DNA of 64,000 nucleotides from Ignavibacteriales bacterium. Its GTDB lineage: Bacteria > Bacteroidota > Ignavibacteria > Ignavibacteriales > Ignavibacteriaceae. The translations under genes and the position numbers were made by a program. Below are positions 8,791 through 18,454 of this stretch, one piece after another. The stretch lies in NCBI GenBank assembly GCA_016709155.1, contig JADJEI010000013.1, forward strand, positions 558,001 to 622,000, given 5' to 3'. Below the pieces are notes generated by a model that had not been told where the DNA came from, did no database searches, and saw only the letters and a program-made list of their open reading frames with translations. Within the stretch, counting starts at the first letter, position 1. Every line of letters starts with the position of its first letter.

Positions 8791-9729
8791 ATGACACTAA
8801 CTCAATTAGAATACGCAATAGCTGTTTATAATTATAAAAGTTTTTCAAAAGCTGCTGAACATTGTTTTGTAACTCAGCCAACATTGAGCATGCAAATTCA
8901 AAAACTTGAAGATATACTTGGTGCTCAAATATTTAATCGCTCTAAAAATCCAGTTGAACCAACCAAAATTGGTGTGAGAATAATTGAACAAGCAAGGATT
9001 ATTATTCAACAAAAAGATGAGCTGCAAAGAATTTTAGCTGAAGAAAAGGGAGACTATAGCGGGCGAATTAAAATCGGTATTATTCCAACAATCGCTCCGT
9101 ATTTACTGCCGCTGTTTCTTAAATCATTCATTAACAAATTTCCAAAGATTGAACTAATTATTGATGAACTCACTACGAGTGAAATCATATCAGGACTTAA
9201 TAAATCCGTTCTTGATTTAGGAATTCTTGCTCTGCCGATAAATGATTTTAACATTGTTGAGGAGAGTCTTTATCTTGAACCGTTTGTTAGTTTTATCCCA
9301 AAAGAGCACAAGCTTTTTCTAAAGAAATCATTACAAGCAGAAGATATTTATTCAACCGATTTGCTTCTTTTAAAGGAGGGGCATTGCTTAAGGGATCAGA
9401 TTTTAAAAATATGTCGAAGTTCTGAAAACGACTGGAATACAAGATCAAAAAAAATCTTATTTGAATTCGGAAATCTCGACACATTAATTTCTCTTGTTAA
9501 GCAAAATTTTGGTATTACTCTATTACCAAAATTGTCGCTTCTATATTTAAAAAGCGAAGACGATAAAAATCTTGTTCGTCCGTTTGAAGATCCTGTCCCC
9601 GTCCGTGAAGTAGGAATGGTTTACAGCAAGGGGTTTATTAAACAGCATATCACTCATGCTATCAAAAATGAAATTCTACTAACTTTGCCTGAATCTCTTA
9701 AAACAAAAAACAACACTAAAATTGTCTGA
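8791..9729 (+). CDS. oxyR: OxyR-like LysR-family redox regulator
   Basis: 312 residues. An N-terminal winged helix-turn-helix (MTLTQLEYAIAVYNYKSFSK, then AAEHCFVTQPTLSMQIQKLE) is followed by a LysR substrate domain. The diagnostic string EGHCLRDQILKIC places cysteines at positions 199 and 208, the same numbers and the same eight-residue spacing as the peroxide-sensing disulfide of E. coli OxyR; GITLLPKLS follows, as in OxyR. The regulator is therefore predicted to form a C199-C208 disulfide on H2O2 exposure and change DNA contacts. It is divergent from the amidoligase run across about 240 bases. A hotdog thioesterase follows 5 bases after its stop. No catalase or peroxidase gene is nearby, which is unusual for OxyR. 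Confidence 0.88.
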   Translation: MTLTQLEYAIAVYNYKSFSKAAEHCFVTQPTLSMQIQKLEDILGAQIFNRSKNPVEPTKIGVRIIEQARIIIQQKDELQRILAEEKGDYSGRIKIGIIPTIAPYLLPLFLKSFINKFPKIELIIDELTTSEIISGLNKSVLDLGILALPINDFNIVEESLYLEPFVSFIPKEHKLFLKKSLQAEDIYSTDLLLLKEGHCLRDQILKICRSSENDWNTRSKKILFEFGNLDTLISLVKQNFGITLLPKLSLLYLKSEDDKNLVRPFEDPVPVREVGMVYSKGFIKQHITHAIKNEILLTLPESLKTKNNTKIV

Positions 9730-9734
9730 TAAAT

Positions 9735-10136
9735 ATGTACACAACTAAAGCTAAAATTAATTTTTATGATTGCGACCCTGCTGGCATAATGTTCTTTGGA
9801 AATGTTTACAAATTATGTCATTCTGTTTATGAGGATTTTATTAATTCTTTACCGCTTGATTTTGATTTTTGGGGTGGAAATGATTTTGCAGTTCCAATAT
9901 TGCATAGTGAAGCTGACTATCTTCAGCCGTTGAAAACAGGGGATGAAATAAGTATTGAAATGTCAGTTCTATTATTAAAAAAATATATGTATGAACTTTA
10001 TTTTGAAATTAAAAATAATAATGGGGAATTATGCGACCGTGTTAAAACCACTCACATTTTTATTGACAGGGAGACAAAAAAGAAAATTGAAATGAATGAT
10101 AAAATTTTCAACGCCCTGAAGAAGCATCTAAAATAA
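9735..10136 (+). CDS. 4HBT hotdog thioesterase, probable DHNA-CoA hydrolase
   Basis: 133 residues, a single hotdog domain with the YbgC/FcbC-type signature FYDCDPAGIMFFGNVY near the N-terminus, in which the Asp is the expected catalytic residue. The family hydrolyses acyl- or aroyl-CoA thioesters. Menaquinone synthesis needs a hydrolase to convert 1,4-dihydroxy-2-naphthoyl-CoA (the MenB product) to the free acid used by MenA. The gene lies beside menE-menA-menB, so this role (MenI-like) is the best guess. It follows the regulator gene by 5 bases and its 3' end overlaps menE by 9 bases tail to tail. A general acyl-CoA thioesterase is the alternative. Confidence 0.7.
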   Translation: MYTTKAKINFYDCDPAGIMFFGNVYKLCHSVYEDFINSLPLDFDFWGGNDFAVPILHSEADYLQPLKTGDEISIEMSVLLLKKYMYELYFEIKNNNGELCDRVKTTHIFIDRETKKKIEMNDKIFNALKKHLK

Positions 10137-11591
10137 ATCGCCTTCATTTTTAGACATATACATTTGGATTATTTTTTTGCGTAAAACTTTTCCAAGCGAT
10201 GATTTCGGAAGTGAATCAAAAATATGAAACTCTTTTGGAATTTTATAATCAGCTATGTATTCTCGTAAATTCGACTTCATTTTTTCGAAATCTATTCTAA
10301 TATTCTCATATGGGACAATTGCAGCAATTGTTCTCTGCCCCCATTTTTTATCATTGATTGGAAATACACAAACCTCTTTTATACCTGGAAAAATTTTAAT
10401 GGCTGCTTCAACTTCAAATGGATTTATATTTTCTCCACCCGAAACAATTAAATCAGATCTTCGACCTTTGATAAATAAATATCCATCTTCATCAAGATAA
10501 CCAACATCTCCAGAATAATATACTCCATTTGATAATTTTTGTGAAGTTGCTTCTGAATCAAATAAATATCTGTTAAATAATGTCTCGCCCTTCACGGTAA
10601 TTTCTCCAGATGTATTTGCAGGAAGTTTTTTCCCGCTCTCATCGCCAATAATTATAACATTTGGTGGGATGGGCTTTCCAGCAGAACCACTTTTAAATTT
10701 GAATTCAGCGGGCGTGAGAATGGAAATGAATGATGCGGTTTCTGTTGATCCATAAACTTTGTGAATATTCCATCCAAGAGTAATCGCAGATGCGATCAAA
10801 TCGGTGTCAATCCTACCCCCACCAATCAATACGATTCGTAATTCCGGATTTGGCGAAATCTTTTTATCCACAAATTCTTTTAGTTGAGGTGACACAAGTG
10901 ATAAGAGAGATGGTTTTTCTTCTTGAATACTAGTTCCAATTGATTCCACAGATAAATCGTCCGGTAATATTAGAGTGCATCCTGCGAATAAAGCACGTGT
11001 AAAAATTGAAAATCCCCCAATGTGATAGAATGGTAAACTTGCCAGCCATTTATCATCTTCGGATTGATGAAGAATCTGATCTGCGGATTTAAAACTCTGA
11101 TACAAACTATTGAATGACAACTCCACTGCTTTTGGTTTTGAGGTTGAACCGGAAGTAAAAATTATTACAGCAGGATAGGATAGATTAAACTGTTCATTCT
11201 TTTTTTTGACAGGTAATTCTGAGCTTAAAATAATTTCTAAGCAAGGTTTGGAAAATTCAGAAAATATTTTTTTTTGTGAAGAAGAAATTAAAACGATTTT
11301 ACAAAAAACAATTTGATTTTCAATTTCAGCTTTAGTTAATCTTGTGTTTATTAAAACCGGTATGGCTTCAATCTGCCACAGAGCCAAAATCGAAACAATA
11401 AATTCCAGATTGTTTTCCGAGAGAACAGCCGCGTAATCTCCCTTACTTATTTTTCTTTCAAAAAGAATTTTCTGAAATTGCATTACCCGAGAACTGATTG
11501 CAGAAAAATCAAAACTATTTCCGCCGGATTTAATTCTGAAGGATGGATGAATTAGGATTTTTTTTGTCGTAAGATTGCTCTCAATATTCAT
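10128..11591 (-). CDS. menE: o-Succinylbenzoate-CoA ligase
   Basis: 487 residues, the usual length for MenE. It is an ANL-superfamily adenylate-forming enzyme: the P-loop is IIFTSGSTSKPKAVELS, the A5 motif VYGSTETASF, the hinge region YYSGDVGYLDEDGYLFIKGR followed by RSDLIVSGGENINPFEVE, and the catalytic lysine lies in the C-terminal PKSSLGKVLRKKI. MenE converts o-succinylbenzoate to its CoA thioester, feeding MenB. Family members vary in substrate, but position next to menA and menB fixes the call. The start ATG shares a base with the menA stop (TAATG). The 3' end overlaps the convergent thioesterase gene. Confidence 0.9.
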   Translation of the reverse strand: MNIESNLTTKKILIHPSFRIKSGGNSFDFSAISSRVMQFQKILFERKISKGDYAAVLSENNLEFIVSILALWQIEAIPVLINTRLTKAEIENQIVFCKIVLISSSQKKIFSEFSKPCLEIILSSELPVKKKNEQFNLSYPAVIIFTSGSTSKPKAVELSFNSLYQSFKSADQILHQSEDDKWLASLPFYHIGGFSIFTRALFAGCTLILPDDLSVESIGTSIQEEKPSLLSLVSPQLKEFVDKKISPNPELRIVLIGGGRIDTDLIASAITLGWNIHKVYGSTETASFISILTPAEFKFKSGSAGKPIPPNVIIIGDESGKKLPANTSGEITVKGETLFNRYLFDSEATSQKLSNGVYYSGDVGYLDEDGYLFIKGRRSDLIVSGGENINPFEVEAAIKIFPGIKEVCVFPINDKKWGQRTIAAIVPYENIRIDFEKMKSNLREYIADYKIPKEFHIFDSLPKSSLGKVLRKKIIQMYMSKNEGDLF

Positions 11592-12487
11592 TAAACAATT
11601 AACCCGATTGAAAACAAAAGCCCGAACAGTGCTGATTCTTTTGCAGTAAGTTCAAGAGCTTTATTTAATTCATCCGCGTTTTTTGAATTTAACATTTTTA
11701 TCAACTTTAAAATTATTGGCAAACTGATTAACGGAAGAAGTATGAAAAAATGATAATCAAACAATACAAAAAATATTAATGGTACCAGAAATGCAAACAA
11801 ACTTAGAATCAAGTATTGGTAAAAAGAAAAGATTTCACCAAGTTTAACTGCGAGTGTGTATTTACCGGCTTCTTTATCTTCTTTAATGTCTCTGTAATTA
11901 TTTACAACAAGAATATTAGTGATCAATGCTCCAACAGGGATTGAAGCGATTATAGATTCAACAGTAATATTCTGATGATGTAAAAAATAAGTGCCGCAAG
12001 TTCCAACCAACCCAAAAAAAATAAAAACGAATACATCACCAAGCCCATTGTAAGCAAGCGGAAATGGTCCCGCTGTATAAGCCAATCCAGCCAAGATCGA
12101 AACCATTCCAACAATTAATATCACCCAGCTTGTTGAGTAAACGAGATATAAACCAAGCAGAAATGCTGAGGAGAAAACTAAAATTATTCCAATAGTCATT
12201 TCTTTTTTTGATATTAATTGGCTAACAAGCACGCGCAAAGGACCTTTTCTATTTTCATTATCTGCCCCCTTTAAATAATCATAAAGATCATTTGTAAAAT
12301 TTGTTCCAACCTGAATTAGAATGGAACATAGAAAAGCTACGAAGGAGTAAATAAAATTAAATTTTCCATCATGTACAGCAAGAGCTGAGCCAACCATTAC
12401 AGGAACAAGCGCAGCCGGCAGAGTACGTGGTCTGCTTGCAAGAATCCAACTTTGAAATTTTGAAATATTTAGTTGCCGATTTATCAT
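11591..12487 (-). CDS. menA: 1,4-Dihydroxy-2-naphthoate polyprenyltransferase
   Basis: 298 residues from the ATG at 12487 (MINRQLNISKFQSWILASRP), 7 bases after menB's stop. An open frame extends another 29 codons upstream inside menB, but its Lys/Arg-rich sequence is not family-like. This is a multi-spanning UbiA-superfamily enzyme: VGTNFTNDLYDYLKGAD carries the first Asp-rich Mg-diphosphate motif (NDxxD) and NNYRDIKEDKEAGKYTLAVK the second. It prenylates DHNA with decarboxylation, giving demethylmenaquinone in the inner membrane. Coupled to menE by TAATG. Confidence 0.92.
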   Translation of the reverse strand: MINRQLNISKFQSWILASRPRTLPAALVPVMVGSALAVHDGKFNFIYSFVAFLCSILIQVGTNFTNDLYDYLKGADNENRKGPLRVLVSQLISKKEMTIGIILVFSSAFLLGLYLVYSTSWVILIVGMVSILAGLAYTAGPFPLAYNGLGDVFVFIFFGLVGTCGTYFLHHQNITVESIIASIPVGALITNILVVNNYRDIKEDKEAGKYTLAVKLGEIFSFYQYLILSLFAFLVPLIFFVLFDYHFFILLPLISLPIILKLIKMLNSKNADELNKALELTAKESALFGLLFSIGLIV

Positions 12488-12494
12488 TTGCGAC

Positions 12495-13328
12495 TTACGG
12501 CAGCTTCGGATATTTTTTAAAATCAGGCTTTCGTTTTTCGTTGTACGCTTTTTTGCCTTCTTGAGCTTCCTCACTCATATAATAAAGGAGGGTAGCGTTT
12601 CCGGCAAGTTCTTGAATACCAGCCTGTCCATCAAGTTCTGCATTGAATGCTGATTTCAGAAGCCTGATAGACATTGGACTATGCTGTAGAATTTCCTTTG
12701 CCCAATTTACACCCTCCTCTTCAAGTTTATCGAGCGGGACAACTTTATTTATTAATCCCATTTGTAAAGCTTCCTCAGCATTGTATTGCCTGCATAAGTA
12801 CCAGATTTCACGGGCTTTTTTTTGTCCAACTAATCTTGCAAGATAACTTGAACCAAATCCTCCGTCAAAGCTGCCTACTTTTGGACCGGTCTGACCAAAA
12901 ATTGCATTATCGGCTGCGATTGTCAAATCACAAATAACATGTAATACATGTCCGCCGCCAACGGCATAGCCAGCGACAAGGGCGATTACAGCTTTCGGAA
13001 TGCTTCTTATAAGTTTTTGAAGGTCAAGAACATTTAATCTTGGAACACCATCCTTGCCGACATAACCTTTGTCACCACGGATGCTTTGGTCCCCGCCGGA
13101 ACAAAAAGCATATTTTCCATCTTCAGCAGGGCCGTTGCCTGTGAGCAGAATAACTCCAATTGATTGATCTTCGCGGGCATCAGAGAAAGCCTCATACATT
13201 TGAAATACTGTCTCAGGACGGAAAGCATTTCGCTTTTCAGGTCGGTTAATAGTAATCTTTGCGATACCATCAAATTTTTCATAAATAATATCAGAGTAAT
13301 CTTTTACTTTAGCCCAGTGATGTTTCAT
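12495..13328 (-). CDS. menB: 1,4-Dihydroxy-2-naphthoyl-CoA synthase
   Basis: 277 residues, normal MenB length. Crotonase fold with the family strings [51 protein letters not shown] (oxyanion-hole region) and [20 protein letters not shown]. It closes the second aromatic ring on o-succinylbenzoyl-CoA. It is followed 7 bases later by menA. A 47-base gap separates it from upstream menH. No lesion in this gene. Confidence 0.96.
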   Translation of the reverse strand: MKHHWAKVKDYSDIIYEKFDGIAKITINRPEKRNAFRPETVFQMYEAFSDAREDQSIGVILLTGNGPAEDGKYAFCSGGDQSIRGDKGYVGKDGVPRLNVLDLQKLIRSIPKAVIALVAGYAVGGGHVLHVICDLTIAADNAIFGQTGPKVGSFDGGFGSSYLARLVGQKKAREIWYLCRQYNAEEALQMGLINKVVPLDKLEEEGVNWAKEILQHSPMSIRLLKSAFNAELDGQAGIQELAGNATLLYYMSEEAQEGKKAYNEKRKPDFKKYPKLP

Positions 13329-13375
13329 TGTTTCCTTTTTAAATATTTATTCAAAAATAAAGAAATGTTTTGAAA

Positions 13376-14197
13376 CTATAACTTCATAAGAAATGAATTT
13401 AAAACTTCACAAAATTTATTTGGATTTTCGAGATGTGTATTGTGTCCGGTACCTTCAATGCTAACATGCTGCGAGAAGGGAAGTAGTTCGGACATCAATT
13501 TATTTATTTCAGAAAATTTAGTATCGGATGATCCTGTAATCAAAAGTGTTTTTTTATTTAAATCTTTTAGCTCACTAAATAGTACCGGCATTGCACCAGT
13601 ACCGAAGCCAATCAAAGAGTTTGCAAGTCCAACCGGGTTATTTTTAAGTTTAGCGTTTCTAATTTCATCTAAGGTTATTTTATCAAGTTTTGTCTGTGAA
13701 TCAAATAAATCAAGATTCATCCAGTAATCAACAAATTCAGAAACTGGATGATTCAAGATAAATTGAGCAAGTTCATTATCTTTTTGAACTCGCATTTGCC
13801 GTTCACTCTCATTTAATATACCGGCAGTTGAACTTTCGAGAATCAGTGCTTCGACGAGATTAGGATTATGAATGCTAAAATTTAGTGCCGCTCTGCCCCC
13901 CATTGAATAACCGCATAAAATAATTTTATTTTTACGAAAATATTTAATACCAGCTTTGATTATTTCTGAAATAAAATCAATATTATAATAAGATAAATCA
14001 GCCGGGCTGCTAGTTTCGCCATGCCCGATTAAATCAATTGCAGCGAGATTATATTTCCCATCAATAAGATTAGTGATTCTCTTCCAGTCGTTAGAATTTC
14101 CGCTAAAACCATGCAGGAATAGTATCAAATCATCTTGAGGATTGTAAAATCGTAAAAGGTTTAAGTTGATGAAAATATCTCTGTATGCAATTTTCAT
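13376..14197 (-). CDS. menH: SHCHC synthase-type alpha/beta hydrolase
   Basis: 273 residues, alpha/beta hydrolase. FLHGFSGNSNDW gives the oxyanion HG motif, CGYSMGGRAAL the nucleophile elbow with the catalytic Ser, and EGTGHNTHLENP the catalytic His near the C-terminus. In a men operon the expected reaction is 2,3-elimination of pyruvate from SEPHCHC to give SHCHC, the step after MenD. It overlaps menD by 4 bases (ATGA), typical of menD-menH pairs. On sequence alone it could be another hydrolase; the position makes MenH likely. Confidence 0.85.
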   Translation of the reverse strand: MKIAYRDIFINLNLLRFYNPQDDLILFLHGFSGNSNDWKRITNLIDGKYNLAAIDLIGHGETSSPADLSYYNIDFISEIIKAGIKYFRKNKIILCGYSMGGRAALNFSIHNPNLVEALILESSTAGILNESERQMRVQKDNELAQFILNHPVSEFVDYWMNLDLFDSQTKLDKITLDEIRNAKLKNNPVGLANSLIGFGTGAMPVLFSELKDLNKKTLLITGSSDTKFSEINKLMSELLPFSQHVSIEGTGHNTHLENPNKFCEVLNSFLMKL

Positions 14198-15978
14198 TTT
14201 TCGATAAAATGCAAAATGCTTATCAACGTAGTCCAGTATTTATTTCTGAGTGTAAGCGATAGTTTGGCATCTGTTTTTATTTCGAGCACAGTAAGCTGTT
14301 TTATTTTGAGGGCTTTTTTAATTTCAACTTCCAGATGAGTCCAGCTTTTAATTGCCGTATGCCTGCAGTGAAATGCAGTTACTATTTTCTTGAAATTCAA
14401 ATTATGTTTTGAGAGAAAATATTTTTCGAACTCATATTTATATTTAGCGATAGGTAGAACTTCAAATATTCTGCCGCCGAAATTATTTATCAATATTACT
14501 ACAATTGGAATTGTATTTTTTATTGATATTAATAATGAGTTTATGTCATAATAAAATGCCAGATCGCCTGATATAAGTATTGCAGGTTTTTTATCTGCTG
14601 CAGCAATACCGAGCGCTGTTGATGTAATGCCGTCAATTCCACTTGCCCCGCGGTTAAAAAATATGTTCAAATTGCTGCTTGATAATAAAGTGAAATAGTC
14701 GAAATCTCGTATTGGCATACTGTTGGACAGCATTATTGAAGAATTGGATTTGATAGAGTTTAGTACAACCTCTGAAACTTTACATTCATTTGGAAAATTT
14801 GAATTGCTGATGATTTTATTTTTTAATAATCCAGCGGCTCTGTCCGCTTCCTGAATGTATTCAATCCAATTTTTATTAATTCTATTTAGTTTATTCACCG
14901 GAAGTGCATCTAGTAATTTGCAGCAGAATAGGCTGGGGTTAACTGCAAATACGCTCTTTGTTTTTTTTGCAGGATCGAAACAATCTCCGAACTCATTTAT
15001 TAAATATTTAACAGCATTCGTTTTTTCAAAAAAGATTTCTAATCCTTTGGAGGTTACAGTTCTTCCAAAGTGAAGAATCAATTCAGGGTCGAATTTGATT
15101 AAAAAAATTTCTGAACGAAGCAGCGCATCATAATTAGTTATTAAATTATTACAATCAATATTTCCAAATCGCAAGCCTGAAAGAGCATCGGCAAAAATCG
15201 GGTAGCCAAGTATGGCTGATAATTTTATCAGATTAAATTTATTCTGCTCGTTAAAAGATTCCGGTCCTGCAATTAAAATTCCTCTTTGTGATGTATTGAT
15301 TGACTTTAAAATTTCTTCGAAGGAAACTGATTGATTTAATTTATTGTTACTATTGATTGAACTTCGTTTTAAAACAACTTCCTTCGACTGAAATTCAGGA
15401 TAAAATTTATTATCAAAGTCATCTGTAAAAGAATTTTTCTCAAAAGGTTTTCTAAAAGGAAAATTTATGTGAACAGGACCGCGATCTCTGAAAGCAGAAA
15501 TCTTAAAAGCATTTATTGCGATATTTCTTATCGCGACAAGTTTTCCGGGAGATAACTGTGGTAAGCCTGGATTGCAAAACCATCTAATGTGATTATGATA
15601 CAAATCATTTTGATTTATTGCTTGATTTGCCCCCACGTTTTGCAATTCGGGGGGACGGTCAGCGGTACAAATTATTAGCGGCACTCGCTGCTGATAAGCT
15701 TCTACTATTGCCGGATGTAATTCAACGGCGGCGGTGCCTGAAGTACAGACTACTGTTACCGGGGTTTGCGTTCGTTTTGCTAAACCAAGCGCAAAGAAGG
15801 CAGAACTCCTTTCATCAATTATAAAATAACTTTTAATTTTTTTACTGGAGGAAAATGCCTGTATTAGTGGTGTATTTCGCGAGCCGGGTGATATGCAGCA
15901 ATGTTTTACACCGAGAATTTCAAGCTGTTTGACAAATATTTCAGCCCACAGAAAATTTCGGTTAACTTTTATTTTCAT
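14194..15978 (-). CDS. menD: SEPHCHC synthase (thiamine-diphosphate enzyme)
   Basis: 594 residues, full length. The N-terminal pyrimidine-binding domain has CISPGSRNTPLIQAF and the Glu-containing TVVCTSGTAAVELHPAIVEA, followed by VPLIICTADRPPELQN and GANQAINQNDLY. The C-terminal PP domain has ISGDLAFYYDINSLL with INNFGGRIFEVLP, corresponding to the GDG...NN ThDP/Mg motif. MenD condenses isochorismate with 2-oxoglutarate, releasing CO2 and pyruvate-equivalents for the menaquinone ring. The gene overlaps menF by 17 bases upstream and menH by 4 bases downstream. Confidence 0.95.
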   Translation of the reverse strand: MKIKVNRNFLWAEIFVKQLEILGVKHCCISPGSRNTPLIQAFSSSKKIKSYFIIDERSSAFFALGLAKRTQTPVTVVCTSGTAAVELHPAIVEAYQQRVPLIICTADRPPELQNVGANQAINQNDLYHNHIRWFCNPGLPQLSPGKLVAIRNIAINAFKISAFRDRGPVHINFPFRKPFEKNSFTDDFDNKFYPEFQSKEVVLKRSSINSNNKLNQSVSFEEILKSINTSQRGILIAGPESFNEQNKFNLIKLSAILGYPIFADALSGLRFGNIDCNNLITNYDALLRSEIFLIKFDPELILHFGRTVTSKGLEIFFEKTNAVKYLINEFGDCFDPAKKTKSVFAVNPSLFCCKLLDALPVNKLNRINKNWIEYIQEADRAAGLLKNKIISNSNFPNECKVSEVVLNSIKSNSSIMLSNSMPIRDFDYFTLLSSSNLNIFFNRGASGIDGITSTALGIAAADKKPAILISGDLAFYYDINSLLISIKNTIPIVVILINNFGGRIFEVLPIAKYKYEFEKYFLSKHNLNFKKIVTAFHCRHTAIKSWTHLEVEIKKALKIKQLTVLEIKTDAKLSLTLRNKYWTTLISILHFIEK

Positions 15979-17378
15979 TATTGAAAAGGGAAACTATCGT
16001 GTGTAATTTCAATTCCGTTTCTTTAAACTCATCTTCGGGCTCAGAATCCTGCACAATACCGCTGCCTGCGTAAGCATAAAGAGTATGATTAATTTGTAGT
16101 GCGGATCGAAGTGATATAACAAATTCAGCTTCACCTAAAAGATTAAACCAGCCAATAATTCCAGAATATAGTCCGCGTTTTTGTTCTTCAAGTTTTTTAA
16201 TCAAATGGATTGCGTTTTCTTTTGGAACTCCGCATACGGCAGGGGTTGGAAATAATTCTTTCAAAGTTGAAAACAAAGATTCATCCTTTTTTAAAGTTAC
16301 CCGGAACGATGTGCTGATATGCTGTATGTTGGGTAATTTTTTCGCCGTCAATGGATTTTCGATATTAATATTGACTGTAATAGGTGTTAAAACATTTTTA
16401 ATGTATTCAACAACAAAATTATGTTCTCGAATATTTTTTCAGACATTAAAACATCTTTTTCGATTGATAAGTCTTCTATTTCATCTTTACCGCGAGGTGC
16501 AGAACCGGCGAGAACTTCAATCATCATTTTTCCTGCTGAAAATAATGCAAGTCTTTCGGGTGAAGCGCCAAAAAAATTTGATTTACCATGGTGGTAGCAA
16601 AAAATACTACAGCGGGGATAACTGGTTCTGAGGGATTCGGCTAAATAATCTAAATTCGGTTCGTTATTTAATAAAAGTTCAATTCGGCGCGATAGAACTA
16701 CTTTGTCAATATTATTTTCCAAAATATTTTCAAGCGCATGTGTAACAAATCCTTTCCATTTCTTTTTTTCCTTTGGAGAATTTCCACTGATAGATTTTAT
16801 TTTTGCTTGAAGAACTTCTTTTTCAGTTTGATCAAACAGGGATTCAAGTTTCTTTTTTATTCTTTCTTTTATTTTCTCTATATGAGTTGTAGAGCTAAAA
16901 CTTACATTAAATACTAAAAAGTTTTTTTGATTGGTTCGGAATAACATTACTTCAGGAATAAACCATGTTGAGTCGTCAAATTCAGTCCAAATGTCTTCGG
17001 AACGTTCGGGTTGAAATTTCATAGCTCCAACGAAAAGTGGGATATTCAATGGCTTCGAAGAATCCCAATTGGAAATTACATTCGACTTAAGTTCATTCAT
17101 TTTTTTCTCGGTTGCAACGAATCTCGTTTCACCGTTTTCGGAAATTTTATATACTTCGTCCAATCCGATAACCACGTAATCTTCAGAAGGCTTTTCAAAA
17201 TAAAAAGATCTTTCAAAAGATTTTAGCGAAGTGTTAAGATTATGTTTTCCAATTGGTCCGGTAACCAAAAAATAAAATTTACTAATTCGCTTTGGTTGCC
17301 GTTGTTTTTGTCATTGAATTTTAAGTCAGTTAAAAATTTTTCGAAGGCGGAAATTGAATCAGAAATTAAAGTGTTCAT
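15962..17378 (-). CDS. menF: Isochorismate synthase, frame broken twice in this sequence
   Basis: Three consecutive frames make one chorismate-binding enzyme. The N-terminus reads from ATG 17378 (MNTLISDSISAFEKFLTDLK). A lesion at the A-run 17267-17272 moves to the frame of 16387-17268, and another at the T-run 16434-16439 moves to the frame ending at 15962. Each is repaired by one extra base in the run. The combined protein of about 471 residues has EVLAGSAPRGKDEIED, FPTPAVCGVPKENAI, RGLYSGIIGWF and YAGSGIVQDSEPEDEFKETE, the active-site segments of MenF/EntC. It converts chorismate to isochorismate, the first committed step of menaquinone synthesis. As the rest of the operon is intact, the lesions are probably sequencing errors. 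Confidence 0.85.
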
Positions 17379-17479
17379 AATAAATTTGGTTTATTCCTTT
17401 AATATTAAATTATTTCAAACTATTAGTCATCTGGAAAAATATGACAATAAAATTTAGCATATAATTTTGTTAATAACTT

Positions 17480-18454
17480 TCAGAAAATAATATCCTCCTC
17501 AATAGTTTCCAAAATTCTCAGATAACTATTGTATCTAATTTCAGAAATTTTTCCGGACTGCACCGCTTCTATAACTATACAACCGGGTTCGTGATTATGA
17601 GTGCAAGTGCTGAATCTGCATCCTGAAATCAATTCATTAAACTCTCTAAAATAGTGTCCCAAATCCTGTCTTTGTATTCCATAAGGATCAATCTCTCTGA
17701 TCCCGGGCGTATCTATTATATAAGTATCCTTCTCAACTTTAACTAGAAAATTAGTAACTGTGGTGTGTTTACCTTTTTGATTAAAGGAACTGATTAAACC
17801 AACTTTCAAATTTAAAGATTGGTATAGTGAATTGAGGAGAGAAGATTTCCCAACTCCTGAGTGCCCCCACAATAAATTTATTTTACCATTTAATGATTGA
17901 TGGAGTGATTCGAAACCATGTCTGCTTATAGTGGACGTTAAAAAAACATTATAGCCAATATCCTCATAGATTGTCTTCCATTTAAGAAAAGTTTTTGTGT
18001 CATCCAGATCTATTTTATTTATAATAATATTACATTTTATGGAAGAACTTTCGGAGGCAACAATAAACCTATCAACAACTTTACTATTGAAATCGGGATG
18101 TTTAATGCTGGTAACTATGAATAGCTGATCAATGTTGGCGGCTATAATTTGCTCCAGTCGTTCACCTCTATACGATGACCCTTTAATCTTTGGAGCTTTG
18201 CATGACAGATAATTTTTACGGGGAGCAATTTTAGTTATTACACCGGTTCCATCTTTATTCAAATCTATTTCAACCAGGTCGCCGGCGACAGCAATATCCG
18301 TATGATATTGTTTGTTTTTTTTTAAGTGAAAGTCATTTTTTATTTTACCTTTAAGACTGCACCGGATCAAATTGCTGCTGTCTTCAGGAAGGAAGTAATA
18401 ATCTTTACTTTCAACTTTACAAATAATACCTTGAATAAATTCTCCATTAAAAAT
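17480..18454 (-). CDS. rsgA: Ribosome small-subunit-dependent GTPase A; start uncertain
   Basis: Circularly permuted GTPase. The motif order is NKIDL (G4), GHSGVGKSSLLN (P-loop), then KGKHTTVTN and DTPGIREI (G3), ending in the zinc site CRFSTCTHNHEPGC. The first TTG/ATG-type start in frame (18370) would cut off the OB-fold: in the same frame upstream lies GEFIQGIICKVESKDYYFLPE. An ATG at 18447 is out of frame by one base, so either a base is missing just after that ATG (giving MGEFIQG) or a non-standard ATT at 18454 is used. RsgA assists late 30S maturation. It lies directly after the terminator of the upstream gene. Confidence 0.88.
   Translation of the reverse strand: MFNGEFIQGIICKVESKDYYFLPEDSSNLIRCSLKGKIKNDFHLKKNKQYHTDIAVAGDLVEIDLNKDGTGVITKIAPRKNYLSCKAPKIKGSSYRGERLEQIIAANIDQLFIVTSIKHPDFNSKVVDRFIVASESSSIKCNIIINKIDLDDTKTFLKWKTIYEDIGYNVFLTSTISRHGFESLHQSLNGKINLLWGHSGVGKSSLLNSLYQSLNLKVGLISSFNQKGKHTTVTNFLVKVEKDTYIIDTPGIREIDPYGIQRQDLGHYFREFNELISGCRFSTCTHNHEPGCIVIEAVQSGKISEIRYNSYLRILETIEEDIIF

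Noticed and set aside
12488..12574. Upstream extension of menA to 12574
   Set aside because: The extra 29 codons overlap the end of menB and read Lys/Arg-rich sequence unlike the family; the ATG at 12487 gives a normal MenA.
12643..12937. Two plus-strand reading frames opposite menB
   Set aside because: They are antisense to a well-conserved enzyme, have no ribosome site and no protein-like composition.
16434..16439. Programmed ribosomal or transcriptional slippage at the A6 run in menF
   Set aside because: A second lesion of the same kind lies at 17267 and many more in other genes; a general error process explains all of them more simply.
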